Below, in pieces: positions 15,455-26,529 of a stretch of 47,090 nucleotides of DNA (its first letter is position 1; the number at the start of each line of letters is the position of its first letter). The stretch covers positions 1-47,090 of the forward strand of contig CAYYNB010000025.1 in assembly GCA_964472565.1 (NCBI GenBank), read 5' to 3'. The translations under genes and the position numbers were made by a program. A model generated the notes under the pieces. That model was not told where the DNA came from and did not search any database. It saw only the letters and a program-made list of their open reading frames with translations. This DNA comes from DATAMF01 sp964472565 (GTDB taxonomy: Bacteria > Chloroflexota > Anaerolineae > Aggregatilineales > Aggregatilineaceae).

Positions 15455-18400
15455 TTACACCGCCCTGGTTGCCTCAACGGGAGCTTTGGACGGCAGTTCG
15501 ATGAAGAACGTCGTTCCCTTGCCCACTTCGCTATCAAACCAGATATTCCCGTTATGCATCTGCACCAGTTGCCGCACAATCGCCAATCCCAACCCGGTTC
15601 CCGGTGTATCCATTACCACTTCCTGCACTTCATCCCCACGGAAGAACCGTTCAAACACCCGGTCCGCCGCCTCTGGTGGAATCCCCACACCGGTATCTTT
15701 GATCGCGACGATCACGCGTCCGCCATCTTCATTCGGAAAAGCGGAAAGGGTAATGGTTCCACCCGGTCGGGTATAATTGAAGGCATTATCCGCCACATTG
15801 CTGAAGATGCGCATAATCTTATCATAATCGCCCCAGATCATCAGATTCCGATCTTCGGGCAGTTCCACCACAATATCCATCGGGCGCTTTTCATCTTCCA
15901 CACGCCCCCGCAAATGCCCGGCAATCACGTTCACCACATCTTCGACTTCGACCAGCCCGGTCTTCATTTCCACGCGCCCCTGGTCGATGCGCGAAATATC
16001 GAGCAGATCGTTCACCAGAATGCTCAGCCGGTCCGCGTTCTGTTTGATCGTCTCCAGGAACCGCTGCTGCTGATCGCTCACATCGCCCGCCGCACCCAAC
16101 AGCAGCAGGTCCGCATACCCTTTGATCGAGGTCATGGGCGTGCGCAGTTCGTGCGACACCGTCGCCACAAATTCACTCTTCAGCCGGTCTACTTCGACGT
16201 CCCGCGTAATATCGCGGAAGACCGACACCGTACCCAGGAATTGATCGCCCATATGCACCGGCGACAGGCGGACGCTGATCACCCGGTTATCTTCCAGCGT
16301 GATCCGGTCTTCCAAAAATTCTCCCGGCTGGTAATCGGTGGGTTCGCGCATCCACAGGCTGACGGTTTCAGCCCAGCTCCCGGCCCCATACAGCCCGGCC
16401 AGCGCCGCCGTTGAGCGGTTCAGCACCCGATTAGCGGGCACGCCCAGAATACGTTCGGCGGCGGTATTGAACAGGATAATCTGCCCCTCGGAGTCGGCCA
16501 CAACCACGCCGTCCGCCACCGAGTCGAGAATCGACGCGTTTTTCGTCGCCTCGACCTGTTCCTGACGCAGCATACTGCCCAGTCGTTCGGCCTGGTCACG
16601 GATCAGGCTGTACAGTTCCGCGTTATTCATGGCGTTAGCAACCTGGTGGGCTGCCGCCGTCACCAGTTTAAGATGATCCTGCGTGAATGCACCGGGGCGC
16701 AGGCTGTACAACATAATCACGCCCAGAATATCTTCGTTCGCCTCGATCAGCGCAAACATCCCCGCGCGCGGCAGATCGTCCGTCTCATCCCGCCGGATCC
16801 AGCGTGAGTCTTGCTGCACATCATCGACGATCATATCTTCCCGATTCTGAACCGCCCATCCCGCCAGCCCTTGATCCAGATCAAGATAATCTTCGCCATC
16901 GGCATGGCTGACCGGCCACCCCACCCGCGCCCGGAAGTACAGCCGGTCCGAAAGTGGATCAATCGCCAGAATCGCGCCCTGATCCGCGCCCACCGACTGT
17001 GCCACCATTTCGAGCGCGCGTGTCAGTAGGCGTTCCATATCAAGGCTGGTCGCCAGTTCGGTTGTAATCGCATACAGTGTACTGATGTGCTGGCGCTCTT
17101 GTTCCAGTTCCGAGGTTCGTTCGTGGACGCGCTGTTCGAGTTCGGCGGCCAATTGCAGCGTCTGTTGGAACAAGCGCTTGCTCTGAATCGCCACGCCCAA
17201 CTGCGAACCGACGGTGGTCAGAATTCGCTGATCGTTATGCGTAAACGCCATCGGATTATCGTCATTGCGAACGGCGAGCACCCCAATAGTCTCTTCACCC
17301 CCCGACAGCGGCACCCCCAGGAAACACCGGGCTTCCGGCATCGCGGTTTCGATCTTCAGGTTGCTCCGTACTTGATCCAGGTTTTCCCCGGCCAGCAGCA
17401 GCGGTGTCTGCTGCCGGATGATATGTGCAAATTCATCATGCCCCATAGGTCGATCAGGCAGATTCATCGGCTCATCATTTTCCATCGCCAATGGGAAGCT
17501 GATCATGTCGTGGGCTTCGTTGTACAGCGCCACATAGATGATCGGCGCATCGGTCAGATTCGGCAGTTGCAGTTCTACCGTTTGCAGCAGTTCATCCAGA
17601 TCAATCGCCGATGACAGCGCCGCGGACATATCGTTGATGACATACAGTTCTTCCACCGTCCGCCGGGTTTCGGTTTGCAGACGCGCGTTTTCAATCGAGA
17701 TGGCGGCCTGGCTTGCCAGTGTCCGCGCCAACCGGACATCTTCCGGTTTAAAGAAACGGTTCGGGTCTAACGTTTCGACCTCGACCAACCCAATCGAAAT
17801 CTCGTTCACCACCAGCGGAATCAGCATCCGGCTGGCGGCGTGGTGCCGCTGCATCAGTTGCAGTTCCCCGTCTGGAATATCCGGGTCATCGAGGCGCACG
17901 ATAACAAGTTCACGGTCCTGCACCGCATGCGCGCGCAGCGGATAACTCCGCAGATCGTAAGTGTCTCCGATCTGCACCGCCGCCATGTCATCCGGGCGGG
18001 CGCTGATATCGCCGCGCACTTCAAGCTGATTGCCCACTTCATTCCACACAAAGACCGTGCAGGCATCCGTGCGCAGCGCGCTTAACATTTGGATCGTGAC
18101 CCGCCGCACCACTTCGTTCAGGTCCAGCGTCACCGCCGTCGCCTGGGCCGACTCGAACAGCGTTTCCAGTTCGCTGGTACGAATGGAGGCTTGTTCAAAC
18201 AGCGCCGCATTTTGCACCGCAATCGCGGCCTGGCTGGCAATCGTCTGGGCCAGTTCGATCTGTGCCGCCCCGAAATGCCGCTGCACCTCCGGCGAATCCA
18301 GCCGCAGGATGCCGATCACATTTCCACCGACCACCAGCGGCACCATCAGCGTGCTTTTGACATCCTGGCGGCGCATCAGTGGCCGGATATATTCCGCCAG

Positions 18401-21400
18401 CGGATCCCGGTCCAGGTCTTCCAGTGCAATCGGCAGCAGCCCGATTTGAACGCGCGAAATCGCTTCGTTTTCCGCCAGATCATAAATCCGTTCGGGTGGT
18501 GCATCACCGCGCGGATACTCCACGATCACCTGCCCCAGCCGGTTGCCGCTGTCGATATGCAGCGCCGACCCTTCGGGAACATCCAACGCAATCGCCGTTT
18601 CACGCAGCGCGATCTCAAAAATATTCTCCAGGTCCAGCGACTGTGCCAGCGCCAGCGACACGCGGTTGAGCAGTGCCAGTCGTTGGGCCTGTTCATCCAG
18701 TGCCCCGGCACGTGCCCGCGTTTCCTGGAAGAGCTGCGCATTGTCGAGCGCCACCGCCGCCTGGTTCGCAAACGTGAGCGCCAGTTGTTCGTGCAGGGTA
18801 CTGTAATAATTCTTTTCGCGTTTTTCCAGCGTCAGCACACCCACCACTTTCCCCTTGCTGATCAGTGGTGCGCCCAGCCAGTTTTTATAGATCGCCGCCG
18901 ACCCATACGGGAAGCGCTCATCCACATTCACATCCAGCGCGTTGATCACCTGCGCTTTTTCAGACATCTCGCGAAACAACGGGCTGTAAGGAATTTCAAC
19001 CGTCAGCCCGATCAGATCATCCGGTTTAGGCGAGTCCGCATCCCGATACCCACGCGCTGCCGCAATAAACAGTTCGTCGCGTTCGGTCGAGCGCAGCCAC
19101 AGCGACACCCCGTCATACGGAACCACCCGATCCAGCGCGTCCAGAATCAGATTAATCACTTGATTCGGGTCCAGCGTCGATGTGATCTGGCTGGACACTT
19201 CCGACAGCGCCGCCATCTGGACCGCGCGCGCGTTCAGGTCGGCTTCCAGTGCGGCTCGTTCGGTCACGTCTTCGACCAGCAGCACGATACCCGTAACATT
19301 GCGCCCTTCCAGCATCGGGTAGACGTAGTAGTTACGGATCGAGCGGTGCCCACTGGGATCAACACGCTCCACATCATAATTCACCTGTGGTTCGCCGGTG
19401 CCCAGCGCCACCACAATCGACTTGCGCAAAAATGACTCGTAATCATGCCGGTATTCAAACAGCGCTTTGCCAACCGCCGATGTTTCCCAGCCATAACGCT
19501 CGATCATAAACCGGTTGACCCGGCGCACGTTCAGGTTCATATCCAGCACCACAATACCCTGCTGGATCGACTCAACCACCGCCTGGTTGAAGATCGTCAG
19601 GCCAAGCGTTTCGTTATACAGGCGCGCTTTTTCAATCGCAAGTGAGGCCTGGCTGGCAATGGTTTCGGCCAGTTCCATTTCGGCATTCGAAAAGGCATGC
19701 CGGACAGTCCAGTCCAACCCAATCGTCCCCAGCACTTGCTCGCTGACCACCAGCGGCACAATCATCAGCGACAGGGTGCCGCGCTGCCGCAGCATCTCCC
19801 ACGCCGGTTCAAAGGCCGGATCGTTGAGCACATCCTCCGAAGACAGCGGCTTCAGCGTCTTGCGCACAAATTCAATCGAGCGGTTGCCCTTCAGACTCAA
19901 GGTGTAGTTGGGGGGTTCATGGTCAAACGGATAATCCATGACCAACCGCCCCATCTCTTCACTCTCAAACAAAACCAGTCCTGCAAATTGCGCGTGGAGC
20001 GTTTCCGCCAGTTCGCTCAAAACAATCGTGTAAATTTCCTGTGGATCAAGCGTTTGCGCCAGCCGCGTCGAAACCCGGTTGATCAGCGCCAATCGCTGCG
20101 CCTGTTCGTCTAGCTCAACCGCCCGCTCTTGTGCCTCGGTAAACAAGCGACCTTTTTCAATCGCCACGGCTGCCTGGTTCGCCGTCGTTTTTGCCAGTTC
20201 AACTTCCGCATCCGTAAAGTGACGCGGCGTGGACGAGTCCAGGCCAATCGTGCCGATCACCCGCCCCGCTAGAATTACGGGGACAATCAACATCGCCGCC
20301 GTATTCCGCGCCCGCTGAACTTCCCACATCGCGCGGAAACGCTCGTCGTTCAGAAGGTCTTCCATTGCCACGTGCTGCTGGGTTTCCAGCACATACATAG
20401 CAATCGGATTCTCCTTGACTGACATCGTAAGATTCGGCACTTCCGGGTCCATCGGATGCGTACTGAGTGCTAACTTCCACTGGTCTTCGGTCTGCTGAAT
20501 CATCAACCCGCTCGACTGGACATGCAGCGCGTCTTGCAGTTCGTGCAGCACAATCCGGTAAATTTCCAGCGGAACAAGCGTTTGCGACAGTTTCTGCGAA
20601 ATCCGGTTAAGGAAGGTCAGGCGCTGCGCCTGCTGGTCAAGCTCACGGGCGCGGGCTTCGGCTTCCTTTAACAGTTGCGCTTTGTCCAGCGCCACCGAAA
20701 CCTGGCTGGCAATGGTTTCCGCTAGTTCAATTTCAACATCCGTAAACGTCCGCCGCTCGGTAAAGTCCAGCCCGATCGTGCCGATCACCTGCTCCGACAC
20801 CGTCAGCGGCACGATCATCAGCGAACGAGTGCCGCGCTTGCGCAGCACATGGCGCGTCGTCGCCAACTTCGGATCAGTTTCAATATTCTCACTGATCACG
20901 AGTTTGCGCGTCCGCCGGACATAATTAACCGCTTCATCGTGCAGCGAAATTCGCAGTTTCCCCTGCTGTTCGGCATCCGCCGGATGCGTTCCCAGCATCA
21001 GAACGCCCTCATCCGCATTTTCATAAATAATCAGGCCCGCGTAGGACGCATTCAACGCTTCCTGAAGTTCAGTCACCGCAATCTGATAAATCTCTTCGGG
21101 ATCGAGCGCCTGCGACAGCCGGGTGGCAATCAAGTTAATCAAGGCCAGCCGGCGGGCTTGTGCGTCGAGTTCCGATGCACGTTGTTCCGATTCCTCAAAC
21201 AACCGGGCATTCTCAATGGCAATCGCCGCTTGCACTGCAAAGGCCGACGCCTGCTCAACGGCGACATCATCAAACGCCGCATCCTCTTCCATCTGAACCA
21301 GCATCAGCGTCCCCAGTGCCCGATCTTCACGCAGCAGCGGCACACCCAACAGGGCGCTGGACGTCTGAAGCTGGCTCAAGGGGGCAACCTGTGCCCGGTC

Positions 21401-24400
21401 ATCCCGGTCTTGCAGCCGGTTGACATAAATCGGACGCCCTTCCGCAACCACGCGGGACGGCAAAATCACCGGGTCCGCCATCGGCACGGTCACGCCGGAG
21501 AACGTCTCCTGAGCCGCGCCGCTGGCCGCAATACCCACCAGATCGCTGCCCACGCTCAACCAGACATACGCCCCCTCCACGCCGAGGATGGGCAGGCTTT
21601 CATCGCAGATCGTCCGCAGCACATTACTCAGGTCAAAAATCTGGTTGAGCGATTGCGACATACGGCGCATCGCCGCCGAGAACTGCTCACGTTCTGTCGC
21701 CTGTTGGAAGAGCCGCGCGTTGTCCAGCGCCACCGCCGACAGGTTTGCCAGACGTTGGATCAGTTCCAGGTTTTCCTGGAACCCGAAAGCGTTCGCCAGC
21801 TCGCTGCCCAACCGCAGCACACCCACCGGCTGTCCACCGGCGATCATCGGGACGATCAGCGTGCTGCGTTCTCCGCTCTCATACCACGCCGCCAGGTCCA
21901 GATAGTTCTGCCGGGCTTTGGTATCGCGCTCAAGCTCATAAATCCGCGCCTTCATTTCGTCGAAGGCACGCCCCGTTGCCGTTTTTTCAATTTTTAAGGG
22001 GCGATCCCGCCGCACCGTCATGCTGGTATCCAGCGCAATATCGGCGCGCAGCACATCAAAATGCCCCAGGCTGGCGTTATACAGGGCGACATTCATCCGG
22101 GTAAATGGCACCATCTGCTGCAACCCGCGCCCGACAGCCTCGATCACCGCATCCGGGTTCAGCGAGGTCGAAACCGCTTCCATCACCTCATTGACGCGCG
22201 CTTCCTGTTCTGCCGCGCGCACCGTTTCCAGGTAGAGGCGTGTCGTTTCAATTGCCGCCGCCGCTTGTGAGGCGAACAGTTCAAACGGCTGGAGTGACGC
22301 TTCCGAAGGAATGCGTCCATCCACCGGGTCTTCCATCGCGATGATGCCGATGATGCGCTTCTGATCCTGCCCAACCAGCGTCAGGAAGAGCACGTCTTCC
22401 GGGTGCCATTCACCTTCTGGCACGCTCGGCGGCTCCGGTGCGCGGCCATCAAACAGGTGTTCGCGCACCCAGGGCTGGTCATAGCGCATATAATAGCCGC
22501 CGCCGAGTTTTAATTCGTGGAAGCTCAAATCGCTGATCCACGAACGCCATACTTTACCCGGCTGGACTTCATCCGACAGCGTGAGCGCTTCTTCCGGGCT
22601 GTACCCGGCCTGAATCAGCGCTGTGGGTTCCAGGTGTTCATCGCGCAGCGTAATGACGACCCGCCCCCAGCCCGCTTCATGAATCCCATTCGCCACGACT
22701 TGCAGACGAGATGGCACATCGGGCGCACGCTGAATCTGTGTCGTGACCAGGTGCAGTTGCGCGAGGCGGTCACGTTCAAAACGGGTCGCTTCCGCTTCCT
22801 GCTGAATCCGCTCGATCAGGCGGAAGTTTTCAACAATAAACGACGCCTGCGACGCGAAAATTTCCAGCGCCTCGACAATATCCTGATCAGGCCGCCGCCC
22901 CGAACGCGGCTCGTCTACCGTCATCAGGCCCAGCAGATGCCCCTGGGAGCCGTAGAGCGGCACCGCCAGCAGGTCTTGCGGGTCCCACGCTCGTATACCG
23001 GTGCTCGTGCGTCCTTGCAGCACCTGATAAACAGGCAAATCGGCGGGCAGATCGCTGATACTTTCTGCCGGGACAAAATAGCTGCTGCTGATCCGGTAAA
23101 TCGGCTGCATCACACTGTTGGCCTGCGCCAGCGGGACGCCTTTCGCCTGCATCTCTTTAAATGCAGCGAGTGGCAGCCCGGCCTGCGCCGTGCGCCGCAG
23201 CACCTGGGCACGTTCATCCACCAGCGAGATCAGCACAACGTTAAAGCCCACCGTCTCCTGGATACTGTGCGCGACTTCTTCCAACAGTTCGGGCAGACTC
23301 GTGCCCTGCCGGAACATTTCGCTCAGTTCAAAAATACGCCCCATGCGCTCCGCGCGAATACGGAAGCGCTGGTTCGTCGCCAGTTGTTCCTGGTAGCGGC
23401 GCGCGTTCCCAATCGCAATCGCCGCCTGATTCGCCAATGCCTGGACAAAATTCACCACCTGACGATCAAACACCCCGGCCTGATCGCTGTACAGGTGGAT
23501 CACGCCCACCACTTCTTCGCCAAATTCAACGGGGACAGCCACCGCCGAGAGTGCGGTAGCGGGCAGCGCTTCGATCTCGCTGCTTGTATAATCTTCAACC
23601 AGCGTCGGTTCATGCCGGATGATCGATACCCGCTCAATCGGAGCCAGCCGCGGAAACTGGACCGTTTCGCCAAACCGCTGTTCCAGAATCGGATCGTTCA
23701 CACTGCCCCAATCTTCGGGCGAAGTCAGCAGAATCACGCTGGTTGCGGTAGCCTCTGTGGAGCGCATAATTTCCTGCCGGATCACGTCCAGCACACGTTC
23801 CAGCTCAATCGTCTGGCTCAGCTCATGCGTAACCCGGCTGAGCGCATCCAGTTCTTGCACCCGTGTGCGCAGGCCCTGATCCGTGATCTGGTACAGGCGC
23901 ACCCGGTCAATCATCGCCGCCACCTGCGGCGCAATCGCTACCAGCAGGTCTACATCCGCATCGGTATACTGGCTGTCCCGGTTGGCGACAATCAGTTCAC
24001 CGATACTGCGATCCTGAATGATCAGCGGTACCTGAACAGAGCGTTGCAGATCAAACTGTTCAGCCAGCTTGCGATATTCCGGCAGCACATTCGGATCATC
24101 GCGCAGAGAATTGCTCATAAAAGGCCGGCGCGATACCAGCACACTGCGTTCAAAGCCCGGCGCATATGCGTCGATCTCATACGGCTTTTTGACCGTTAAG
24201 CCCCACGTATTCTCGGCGGAAATCAACAGTTTGCCGGTGATATTATCGACCAGCGCAATACTGACCGCCTGCGATTCCAGCAGGTTCGCAATCGCGATAA
24301 TCACCCGCTCCACCGCATCGCTGATCGGTTCGACCAGCGCCGCGATTTCCGTAATCGCCCGCAGCCCTTCCGATTCGTGCGTCCGCCGCATCATTTCGCG

Positions 24401-26371
24401 GTACAGCCGCGCGTTATCGATCAGAATCGCCGCCTGCCCCGCAAAGATCGACAGAATGCGCGCATCATCTTCGCCAAATTCCTGCCCATCGCGCTTGTTT
24501 GACGCCTGGATAATGCCCAGCCGGTTCCCACCCACCACCAGGGTAGCAATCAGCGTCTGCCGGATACCGACCACCGCCGCCAGCCGCGCCAGATCGGTAT
24601 CCCCGACCAGCGAATCGCGCCGTAAGTCGTTGCTGAACCAGGTGTCATGCGCCTGCCACAGCCGCGCCATTACACTGTTCGGCGGTGATGGCAGTTGGTA
24701 AAATTTGACGCTTTCCTCGTCATCCATGCCATAAAAAGGCCGCTGGCTGACCAGGATTCGTTCTTTATAGTCATACAGCAGCACACCGCACATCTCGACA
24801 TTCATCAAGGTAGCGATCCGCTGCGTGATCTGCCCGATTAGTTCATTGGGATTGCGCAGCACGCCCATCGCCTGGGCAATCTGCTGCAAGCCGCCCAGTT
24901 CGCGCGTTCGCCGCTGTTCATCACCGTACAGCCGCGCGTTTTCAACCACCACTGCCGCCTGCGACGCGAACGACATCAGCGCCCGCATATCGCTTTCGAC
25001 AAATCCCTGTTTGTTGTGTTTATTCGCCACCATCAACAGCCCAATGCGCCGCGCCCCGACAATCATCGGGACCAGCGCCAGCGTGTTGATGCTGACCGTC
25101 GCCGTGAGGTCTTCAAACCCCATCGCGTGGATCAAATCTGAAGAGGGTTCGTTGGTAAACCACCAGGGTTGGTGCCGCCAGATCGCGTACAGCCAGCTAT
25201 CCGGCAGAATTGACAGGCGGTAATGTTTGATCAGCGGCTCCGGCACGCCATAAAATGGCGGCTGGCTGCGGAACATTTCATCTTCTTCGTCATACAGCAA
25301 AATGCCGCACAGTTCGACATCGACCAGCGCGGCGATGCGTTGGGTAAGCTGCCCGTATAACTCGGCAGGCTCGCCCAACTGGCTCATCGCTTCGGCAATC
25401 TGCTGCAACCCGCTGAGTTCATCAACGCGCGTCTTTTGTTCGCGGTACAGATGCGCTGCTTCGATGGTTGAGGCCACCGGCCCCGCAATCGTTTGCAGCA
25501 GCGCCAGTTCCCGCTGTCCGAACGCATGCCGCGCCCGGCTCAGCAATTCCAGCGACCCAACCAGCGTATCCCCAATCAGCAGCGGCACACCGATAAAGCT
25601 GTGATAATCCACCGGCACCGCTTTGGGCATCACATCCGTACGCGTGCTGATGTCGGTAATTAACAGCGGCTGGCGATAAGTGGCGATCCACCCGCTGTAA
25701 CCTTCGTCCAGTTTGTAGTTCGTCAGCGGCTGATCGGGCGGCTGAACCGGTTTGACCGGGTGCCGCACCGGGATCAGCATTTGGGCATCTTCATCCCAGA
25801 GCGTCAGTTCCGCTGCATCGAAGGGAATCGATTGATCCAGGCTGTGCAGGATAGCATCCACCGCGCTGACCAGGTCCAACCCACTGCCCACCACCTGCCC
25901 CATATCGTTCAGAATGGTCAGCGCGCGCAGCGGATCGAATTCCGTGTAGGTTTGAACGGCGGTTGCGCCCTGTTCGCGCAGCACAACGATCATCCGCCGC
26001 CCTTCGGTGCTGGGAATCGGATGTGAGACCGCCTCAACCCGCTTTTGTCCCAGCCGGAAAGATGCATGCCCCGCATCCGCGATCAGATCGTGCAGCGTGT
26101 CCGACGGCTGCACCATCTGCGCCATCAGCATCAGATTCGGCGTGCCGCCGTCGATCCCAAACCACTCCCGTGCCTGGTCGTTCGCATACACGATCCGGCC
26201 TCGTGCCTCGGCAACGATCACCGCCTCGTTGCTGTCCATCAGATTAACAGGCACGATAGGCCGGGGCTTTATTTCCTCATCCGCACCGCTCCCCTTTTGG
26301 GCTTGCTTCACCAGCAAGAAGAGCCATGCAAAGAAAATTGCCCCAGTTGCGATAAGATAGATTTCAATCAT
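15455..26371 (-). CDS. Giant histidine kinase with 17 GAF and 3 PAS domains
   Basis: The 3638-residue protein has one N-terminal membrane helix (4-22), a PAS domain (45-135), then GAF domains at about 165-308, 335-482, 505-657, 680-827, 855-993, 1025-1185, 1217-1380, 1405-1555, 1580-1725, 1757-1901, 1933-2078 and 2109-2252. A second PAS (2262-2372) is followed by GAFs at 2400-2549, 2580-2725, 2750-2900, 2923-3068 and 3112-3255, then a third PAS (3278-3390). HisKA has His3407 (SHELRTP). The HATPase domain is intact: N-box Asn3529, DxGxG 3559-3563, GTGLGLA 3591-3597. GAF borders come from the recurring helix QAAIAIENARLY. GAFs 10-12 repeat with an exact 176-residue period. Few kinases reach this length. 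It sits between two receiver genes. Ligands unknown. Confidence 0.93.
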   Translation of the reverse strand: MIEIYLIATGAIFFAWLFLLVKQAQKGSGADEEIKPRPIVPVNLMDSNEAVIVAEARGRIVYANDQAREWFGIDGGTPNLMLMAQMVQPSDTLHDLIADAGHASFRLGQKRVEAVSHPIPSTEGRRMIVVLREQGATAVQTYTEFDPLRALTILNDMGQVVGSGLDLVSAVDAILHSLDQSIPFDAAELTLWDEDAQMLIPVRHPVKPVQPPDQPLTNYKLDEGYSGWIATYRQPLLITDISTRTDVMPKAVPVDYHSFIGVPLLIGDTLVGSLELLSRARHAFGQRELALLQTIAGPVASTIEAAHLYREQKTRVDELSGLQQIAEAMSQLGEPAELYGQLTQRIAALVDVELCGILLYDEEDEMFRSQPPFYGVPEPLIKHYRLSILPDSWLYAIWRHQPWWFTNEPSSDLIHAMGFEDLTATVSINTLALVPMIVGARRIGLLMVANKHNKQGFVESDMRALMSFASQAAVVVENARLYGDEQRRTRELGGLQQIAQAMGVLRNPNELIGQITQRIATLMNVEMCGVLLYDYKERILVSQRPFYGMDDEESVKFYQLPSPPNSVMARLWQAHDTWFSNDLRRDSLVGDTDLARLAAVVGIRQTLIATLVVGGNRLGIIQASNKRDGQEFGEDDARILSIFAGQAAILIDNARLYREMMRRTHESEGLRAITEIAALVEPISDAVERVIIAIANLLESQAVSIALVDNITGKLLISAENTWGLTVKKPYEIDAYAPGFERSVLVSRRPFMSNSLRDDPNVLPEYRKLAEQFDLQRSVQVPLIIQDRSIGELIVANRDSQYTDADVDLLVAIAPQVAAMIDRVRLYQITDQGLRTRVQELDALSRVTHELSQTIELERVLDVIRQEIMRSTEATATSVILLTSPEDWGSVNDPILEQRFGETVQFPRLAPIERVSIIRHEPTLVEDYTSSEIEALPATALSAVAVPVEFGEEVVGVIHLYSDQAGVFDRQVVNFVQALANQAAIAIGNARRYQEQLATNQRFRIRAERMGRIFELSEMFRQGTSLPELLEEVAHSIQETVGFNVVLISLVDERAQVLRRTAQAGLPLAAFKEMQAKGVPLAQANSVMQPIYRISSSYFVPAESISDLPADLPVYQVLQGRTSTGIRAWDPQDLLAVPLYGSQGHLLGLMTVDEPRSGRRPDQDIVEALEIFASQASFIVENFRLIERIQQEAEATRFERDRLAQLHLVTTQIQRAPDVPSRLQVVANGIHEAGWGRVVITLRDEHLEPTALIQAGYSPEEALTLSDEVQPGKVWRSWISDLSFHELKLGGGYYMRYDQPWVREHLFDGRAPEPPSVPEGEWHPEDVLFLTLVGQDQKRIIGIIAMEDPVDGRIPSEASLQPFELFASQAAAAIETTRLYLETVRAAEQEARVNEVMEAVSTSLNPDAVIEAVGRGLQQMVPFTRMNVALYNASLGHFDVLRADIALDTSMTVRRDRPLKIEKTATGRAFDEMKARIYELERDTKARQNYLDLAAWYESGERSTLIVPMIAGGQPVGVLRLGSELANAFGFQENLELIQRLANLSAVALDNARLFQQATEREQFSAAMRRMSQSLNQIFDLSNVLRTICDESLPILGVEGAYVWLSVGSDLVGIAASGAAQETFSGVTVPMADPVILPSRVVAEGRPIYVNRLQDRDDRAQVAPLSQLQTSSALLGVPLLREDRALGTLMLVQMEEDAAFDDVAVEQASAFAVQAAIAIENARLFEESEQRASELDAQARRLALINLIATRLSQALDPEEIYQIAVTELQEALNASYAGLIIYENADEGVLMLGTHPADAEQQGKLRISLHDEAVNYVRRTRKLVISENIETDPKLATTRHVLRKRGTRSLMIVPLTVSEQVIGTIGLDFTERRTFTDVEIELAETIASQVSVALDKAQLLKEAEARARELDQQAQRLTFLNRISQKLSQTLVPLEIYRIVLHELQDALHVQSSGLMIQQTEDQWKLALSTHPMDPEVPNLTMSVKENPIAMYVLETQQHVAMEDLLNDERFRAMWEVQRARNTAAMLIVPVILAGRVIGTIGLDSSTPRHFTDAEVELAKTTANQAAVAIEKGRLFTEAQERAVELDEQAQRLALINRVSTRLAQTLDPQEIYTIVLSELAETLHAQFAGLVLFESEEMGRLVMDYPFDHEPPNYTLSLKGNRSIEFVRKTLKPLSSEDVLNDPAFEPAWEMLRQRGTLSLMIVPLVVSEQVLGTIGLDWTVRHAFSNAEMELAETIASQASLAIEKARLYNETLGLTIFNQAVVESIQQGIVVLDMNLNVRRVNRFMIERYGWETSAVGKALFEYRHDYESFLRKSIVVALGTGEPQVNYDVERVDPSGHRSIRNYYVYPMLEGRNVTGIVLLVEDVTERAALEADLNARAVQMAALSEVSSQITSTLDPNQVINLILDALDRVVPYDGVSLWLRSTERDELFIAAARGYRDADSPKPDDLIGLTVEIPYSPLFREMSEKAQVINALDVNVDERFPYGSAAIYKNWLGAPLISKGKVVGVLTLEKREKNYYSTLHEQLALTFANQAAVALDNAQLFQETRARAGALDEQAQRLALLNRVSLALAQSLDLENIFEIALRETAIALDVPEGSALHIDSGNRLGQVIVEYPRGDAPPERIYDLAENEAISRVQIGLLPIALEDLDRDPLAEYIRPLMRRQDVKSTLMVPLVVGGNVIGILRLDSPEVQRHFGAAQIELAQTIASQAAIAVQNAALFEQASIRTSELETLFESAQATAVTLDLNEVVRRVTIQMLSALRTDACTVFVWNEVGNQLEVRGDISARPDDMAAVQIGDTYDLRSYPLRAHAVQDRELVIVRLDDPDIPDGELQLMQRHHAASRMLIPLVVNEISIGLVEVETLDPNRFFKPEDVRLARTLASQAAISIENARLQTETRRTVEELYVINDMSAALSSAIDLDELLQTVELQLPNLTDAPIIYVALYNEAHDMISFPLAMENDEPMNLPDRPMGHDEFAHIIRQQTPLLLAGENLDQVRSNLKIETAMPEARCFLGVPLSGGEETIGVLAVRNDDNPMAFTHNDQRILTTVGSQLGVAIQSKRLFQQTLQLAAELEQRVHERTSELEQERQHISTLYAITTELATSLDMERLLTRALEMVAQSVGADQGAILAIDPLSDRLYFRARVGWPVSHADGEDYLDLDQGLAGWAVQNREDMIVDDVQQDSRWIRRDETDDLPRAGMFALIEANEDILGVIMLYSLRPGAFTQDHLKLVTAAAHQVANAMNNAELYSLIRDQAERLGSMLRQEQVEATKNASILDSVADGVVVADSEGQIILFNTAAERILGVPANRVLNRSTAALAGLYGAGSWAETVSLWMREPTDYQPGEFLEDRITLEDNRVISVRLSPVHMGDQFLGTVSVFRDITRDVEVDRLKSEFVATVSHELRTPMTSIKGYADLLLLGAAGDVSDQQQRFLETIKQNADRLSILVNDLLDISRIDQGRVEMKTGLVEVEDVVNVIAGHLRGRVEDEKRPMDIVVELPEDRNLMIWGDYDKIMRIFSNVADNAFNYTRPGGTITLSAFPNEDGGRVIVAIKDTGVGIPPEAADRVFERFFRGDEVQEVVMDTPGTGLGLAIVRQLVQMHNGNIWFDSEVGKGTTFFIELPSKAPVEATRAV

Positions 26372-26430
26372 GAACTTCGCCTACCACTCTTGGCGTGTTC
26401 GCCACGCGAATGTCGATGCAGCGGCGTCTG

Positions 26431-26529
26431 TTAGACTATCCCAAGAAAAAATTTCCCCATTCATCCTGTTCGACTCCCCTTCCCTGAGAGAAGGGGAGAT
26501 GGGGTAACGAATAATTTGGCACAGCCTTA
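26431..26529. repeat. TTAGGC inverted-repeat element, full-length copy (99 bp)
   Basis: The ends TTAGACTATCCCAAG and (right end, complement) TAAGGCTGTGCCAA are imperfect inverted repeats. The interior has the palindrome CTCCCCTTCCCT / AGAAGGGGAG and closely matches the copy at 46973-47070. Its right end supplies the TAA stop (26529-26527) of the receiver-GGDEF gene. Present between that gene and the giant kinase, it may also act as a stem-loop in the transcript. Confidence 0.8.

Noticed and set aside
18089..19435. 448-residue open frame on the plus strand
   Set aside because: Antisense to GAF 12-15 of the giant kinase; Arg/Gln/His-rich with no recognisable fold.
22517..24199. 560-residue open frame on the plus strand
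   Set aside because: It lies antisense within the giant kinase GAF array; repeats of the kinase in one frame keep the opposite frame open too.
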